Source of the DNA: Nocardia arizonensis
Lineage (GTDB): Bacteria > Actinomycetota > Actinomycetes > Mycobacteriales > Mycobacteriaceae
Direction: 5' to 3'
Assembly: GCF_001310275.1 (NCBI RefSeq)
Contig: NZ_LGYZ01000011.1
Location: 1 to 64,000, forward strand
DNA length: 64,000 nt
Shown here: one piece after another, positions 61,778-64,000 of the stretch
How positions within the stretch are numbered: position 1 is the first letter of the stretch
How the letters are laid out: each line of letters opens with the position of its first letter
Made by a program: the position numbers and the translations under genes
The notes under the pieces: generated by a model
What the model was told of the DNA's origin: nothing
The model's input: the letters and a program-made list of their open reading frames with translations, nothing else
The model's database searches: none

Positions 61778-62800
61778 ATGGGACAACCAACCGGTGTGTG
61801 GGGTGGGGACAAGTCACGATTGCGCAGTATGGCGCTCGTCTGCGCCGTGGCCGGAGCCGTATTCCTCGGCTCCGGCGCGGCGCGAGCCGATAGCGAGCCC
61901 GATGCCTCGATCTACCGTTCGCCGGATGTGCCGGTCGAATACGCGCCGCCGCAGCCCGATCACCTCGCCGCCGCCTATTATCAGAAGTCGCATCCGAACG
62001 TGACCCCGGTGGGCACCAATGATTTCGGCTGTGTTCCCGACGCCGCGCATCCGCGCCCGGTCGTCCTCGCGCACGGCACCGACACCACCGCGTACTCGGA
62101 TTGGTCGGCCATCGGCCCGCGACTCGTCGCGGCGGGTCTGTGCGTTTTCGCGCTGAATTACGGCGGCGCGCCGGGGGCGGACACCTACGGCACCGAGGAT
62201 CTGCGCACAAGCGCCCGCCAGGTCGCCGAATTCGTGGACACCGTTCTCGGCGCGACCGGCGCGGCTCAGGTCGATCTGGTGGGGTTCTCCCAGGGCGCCA
62301 ATGTGACCAGGTACTACGTCAACAAATTGGGCGGCGCGTCGAAGGTGGGGGTCTGGGTCGGCCTCGCCTCGCCGACCTACGGCGGTGTCATGTACGGGCT
62401 GGTCCCGATCGCACAGGCCATTCCCGGCGCGCTTGACGTCTTCGCGCGGGTCACCTCGCCTGCCGCGGTGCAGCAGGCGCAGGGTTCGCCGACAATGATC
62501 GATCTCAACTCCGGCGGCGACACGGTGCCGGGTCCGCGCTACGTGACCGTCGGCAGCCGCGTCGACGAGATGATCCAGCCGTTCGCCAATATCGCGCTGC
62601 GCGGCCCCGGCGCGGAGAACATCGTGCTCCAGGACCTGTGTCCGCAGGATCTGACCGGACATTTCCACCTGGTCTACGACCCCTTCGTCCGTGACCTGCT
62701 GCTCGGCATACTCGACCCGGCCGCCGCACCCGACCCGACCTGTGTCGCGGTGCCGCTCGGAACCGGGATTCCCCAGGTCATCATCGCGGGACACTCCTGA
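61778..62800 (+). CDS. Secreted lipase/esterase (alpha/beta hydrolase)
   Basis: A 340-aa exported lipase of the EstA/lipase-2 type. Signal peptide MALVCAVAGAVFLGSGAARA starts about 17 residues in; the ATG at 61778 gives a positively charged lead. Catalytic Ser lies in VDLVGFSQGANVTRYY (GxSxG). The substrate loop around VVLAHGTDTTAYSDWS has the oxyanion region. The Asp and His are likely in the C-terminal half (NSGGDTVPG and DLTGHFHLVYD). Two Cys pairs suggest disulfides. Confidence 0.85.
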   Translation: MGQPTGVWGGDKSRLRSMALVCAVAGAVFLGSGAARADSEPDASIYRSPDVPVEYAPPQPDHLAAAYYQKSHPNVTPVGTNDFGCVPDAAHPRPVVLAHGTDTTAYSDWSAIGPRLVAAGLCVFALNYGGAPGADTYGTEDLRTSARQVAEFVDTVLGATGAAQVDLVGFSQGANVTRYYVNKLGGASKVGVWVGLASPTYGGVMYGLVPIAQAIPGALDVFARVTSPAAVQQAQGSPTMIDLNSGGDTVPGPRYVTVGSRVDEMIQPFANIALRGPGAENIVLQDLCPQDLTGHFHLVYDPFVRDLLLGILDPAAAPDPTCVAVPLGTGIPQVIIAGHS

Positions 62801-63027
62801 GCGGCCGGTCCTCGACCGGGTCATGGGGGCAGGGCGCGACGGCCACGCTCCGGCCCGAGTGCACGGCATCGGGACGGCCGGGCGGAGGTTGGGACACCCC
62901 GCCCGGACCGCGTACCGGTTGTACCAGGTCAGCGGGCCGGTCTCGGGGATATCGGCGCTGTCGGCGGTGCTCTCTAGAATGGGACGAGCTGTCCTCCAGA
63001 CCTGTCGAACCGCTTCCGGGAGCCATT

Positions 63028-63591
63028 GTGACCATTCAGCCCGTTCGCCTATTCGGCGATCCGATTCTGCGTGCCCGTGCGGCGGAGGTCACCGAATTCG
63101 ACCGGGAACTGCGTCAGCTGGTCACCGATCTGACCGAGACCATGCACGACGACGGCGGGGTCGGCATGGCGGCGCCGCAGATCGGGATCGGCTCGCGGGT
63201 CTTCGTCTACGACACCGGCGACGCGGCCGGACATCTGGTGAATCCGACCTACACGGTGGTCGGCGACGAGGAACAAGTGGGTACGGAGGGATGTCTCTCC
63301 ATCCCGGGCCTGCGCTACGACACCCGACGCGCGCTGCGAGTGCACGCCCGCGGCGTCGACATGACGGGCGCGCCGGTCGAATTCGCGGCCGAGGGGCTGC
63401 TCGCCCGCTGCGTCCAGCACGAGACCGACCACTTGGACGGGGTGCTGTTCATCGACCGGCTCGACCCGGCGGCGCGTAAGGAGGCCATGCGCACCATTCG
63501 CGAATCCGACTGGTTCACCGCCGGTATCACCGTCCGCGGCTCTCGGGCGCTCGGCGCGGGGCAGCCGGGACCGTTCGGGCGGGTCCGCTGA
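63028..63591 (+). CDS. def: Peptide deformylase
   Basis: A 187-aa metal enzyme removing formyl from new proteins. The three motifs are intact: [18 protein letters not shown] and [15 protein letters not shown] at 63028 with GGGAG upstream. The TGA overlaps the fmt ATG by one base, forming the def-fmt operon. Confidence 0.96.
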   Translation: MTIQPVRLFGDPILRARAAEVTEFDRELRQLVTDLTETMHDDGGVGMAAPQIGIGSRVFVYDTGDAAGHLVNPTYTVVGDEEQVGTEGCLSIPGLRYDTRRALRVHARGVDMTGAPVEFAAEGLLARCVQHETDHLDGVLFIDRLDPAARKEAMRTIRESDWFTAGITVRGSRALGAGQPGPFGRVR

Positions 63592-64000
63592 TGCGCCTCC
63601 TCTTCGCCGGTACTCCCGAACCCGCCGTGCCCTCGCTGCGGCGTTTCATCGAATCCGATCGCCACGAAGTGATCGCGGTGCTCACCCGGCCGGACGCGGT
63701 CGCCGGGCGCGGGCGCAAGGTCATGCGGTCGCCGGTCGGGCAGCTCGCCGACGAGCACGGCATCCCGGTGCTGACCCCGCGCCGTCCCGCCGACCCCGAA
63801 TTCGTCGCCGAACTCACCGAATTGGCGCCGGACTGCTGTCCCGTGGTCGCCTACGGCGCGCTGCTGCCGCAGTCGGTGCTCGACATCCCGCGCTTCGGCT
63901 GGATCAATCTGCATTTCTCCCTGCTGCCCGCTTGGCGCGGCGCCGCGCCCGTGCAGGCGGCCATCGACGCCGGTGACGAGATCACCGGCGCGTCCACGTT
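63591..64000 (+). CDS. fmt: Methionyl-tRNA formyltransferase, 5' part (cut by window end)
   Basis: The first 136 codons are present, starting [22 protein letters not shown], with [13 protein letters not shown] and the active-site [21 protein letters not shown] (Asn, His). It formylates initiator Met-tRNA. The remaining about 170 residues lie beyond the window. Confidence 0.96.
   Translation, partial: MRLLFAGTPEPAVPSLRRFIESDRHEVIAVLTRPDAVAGRGRKVMRSPVGQLADEHGIPVLTPRRPADPEFVAELTELAPDCCPVVAYGALLPQSVLDIPRFGWINLHFSLLPAWRGAAPVQAAIDAGDEITGAST

Overview
The window is high-GC actinobacterial chromosome, almost certainly from a mycolic-acid-containing actinomycete close to Nocardia. Evidence: many GTG starts, ATGA/GTGA-coupled operons, a type VII secretion-type gene pair, and housekeeping blocks in nearly the order known from Mycobacterium tuberculosis (aspS / rarA / alaS-ruvX-mltG-aroE / aroC-aroK-aroB / pepQ-efp-nusB, and pyrR-pyrB-pyrC-x-carA-carB-pyrF / mihF-gmk-rpoZ-coaBC-metK / priA / def-fmt). 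No rRNA, tRNA or CRISPR array was found.

Region 1 (1-10.7 kb) is accessory. It opens with a frameshifted IS5-type transposase tail. An ECF-like sigma factor gene and an unrecognised 214-aa partner follow, then a small Cys/His-rich protein. Next comes a tightly coupled minus-strand operon of two paralogous TPR-CHAT (caspase-like) proteases and a poly-gamma-glutamate-hydrolase-like zinc peptidase. The region ends with a secreted DUF2690 protein and a decayed integration locus: a tyrosine-recombinase tail with an in-frame TGA, interrupted by the 3' end of a group II intron, and still stop/start-overlapped with a 109-aa ORF. The sigma/CHAT/PGA-hydrolase cluster is the most interesting system here.

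Region 2 (10.8-22.8 kb) holds an EspC-like/Gly-Ser-rich type VII secretion pair, a secreted protein, a YpfJ-type zinc metallopeptidase, aspS, a truncated DUF389 gene, a Pro-rich membrane protein, a phosphotransferase-like protein, a DinB-like protein, PhoD phosphatase and rarA.

Region 3 (22.8-37.4 kb) is core: alaS-ruvX-mltG-aroE, a 4-TM protein, then on the minus strand pilD-like/aroC/aroK/(153-aa ORF)/aroB, then pepQ-efp-nusB-yciI and a GXWXG/DUF4334 protein. AroK carries an unusual disordered tail of about 320 residues.

Region 4 (37.4-43.4 kb) is peripheral metabolism and regulation: an SLC13/ArsB-like permease, a quinone oxidoreductase divergent from a TetR gene with duplicated operators, an HD protein, an AlkB-like dioxygenase, and a second TetR gene divergent from a SAM methyltransferase.

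Region 5 (43.4-52.4 kb) is the complete de novo UMP operon except pyrD/pyrE, preceded by a PyrR-binding RNA leader that overlaps the pyrR ribosome binding site.

Region 6 (52.4-64 kb) carries mihF, gmk, rpoZ, coaBC, metK and a helicase-motif-less priA. These are followed by an alpha/beta hydrolase divergent from a TetR gene, a Gly-rich PadR regulator, a secreted lipase, def and the 5' part of fmt, cut by the window edge.
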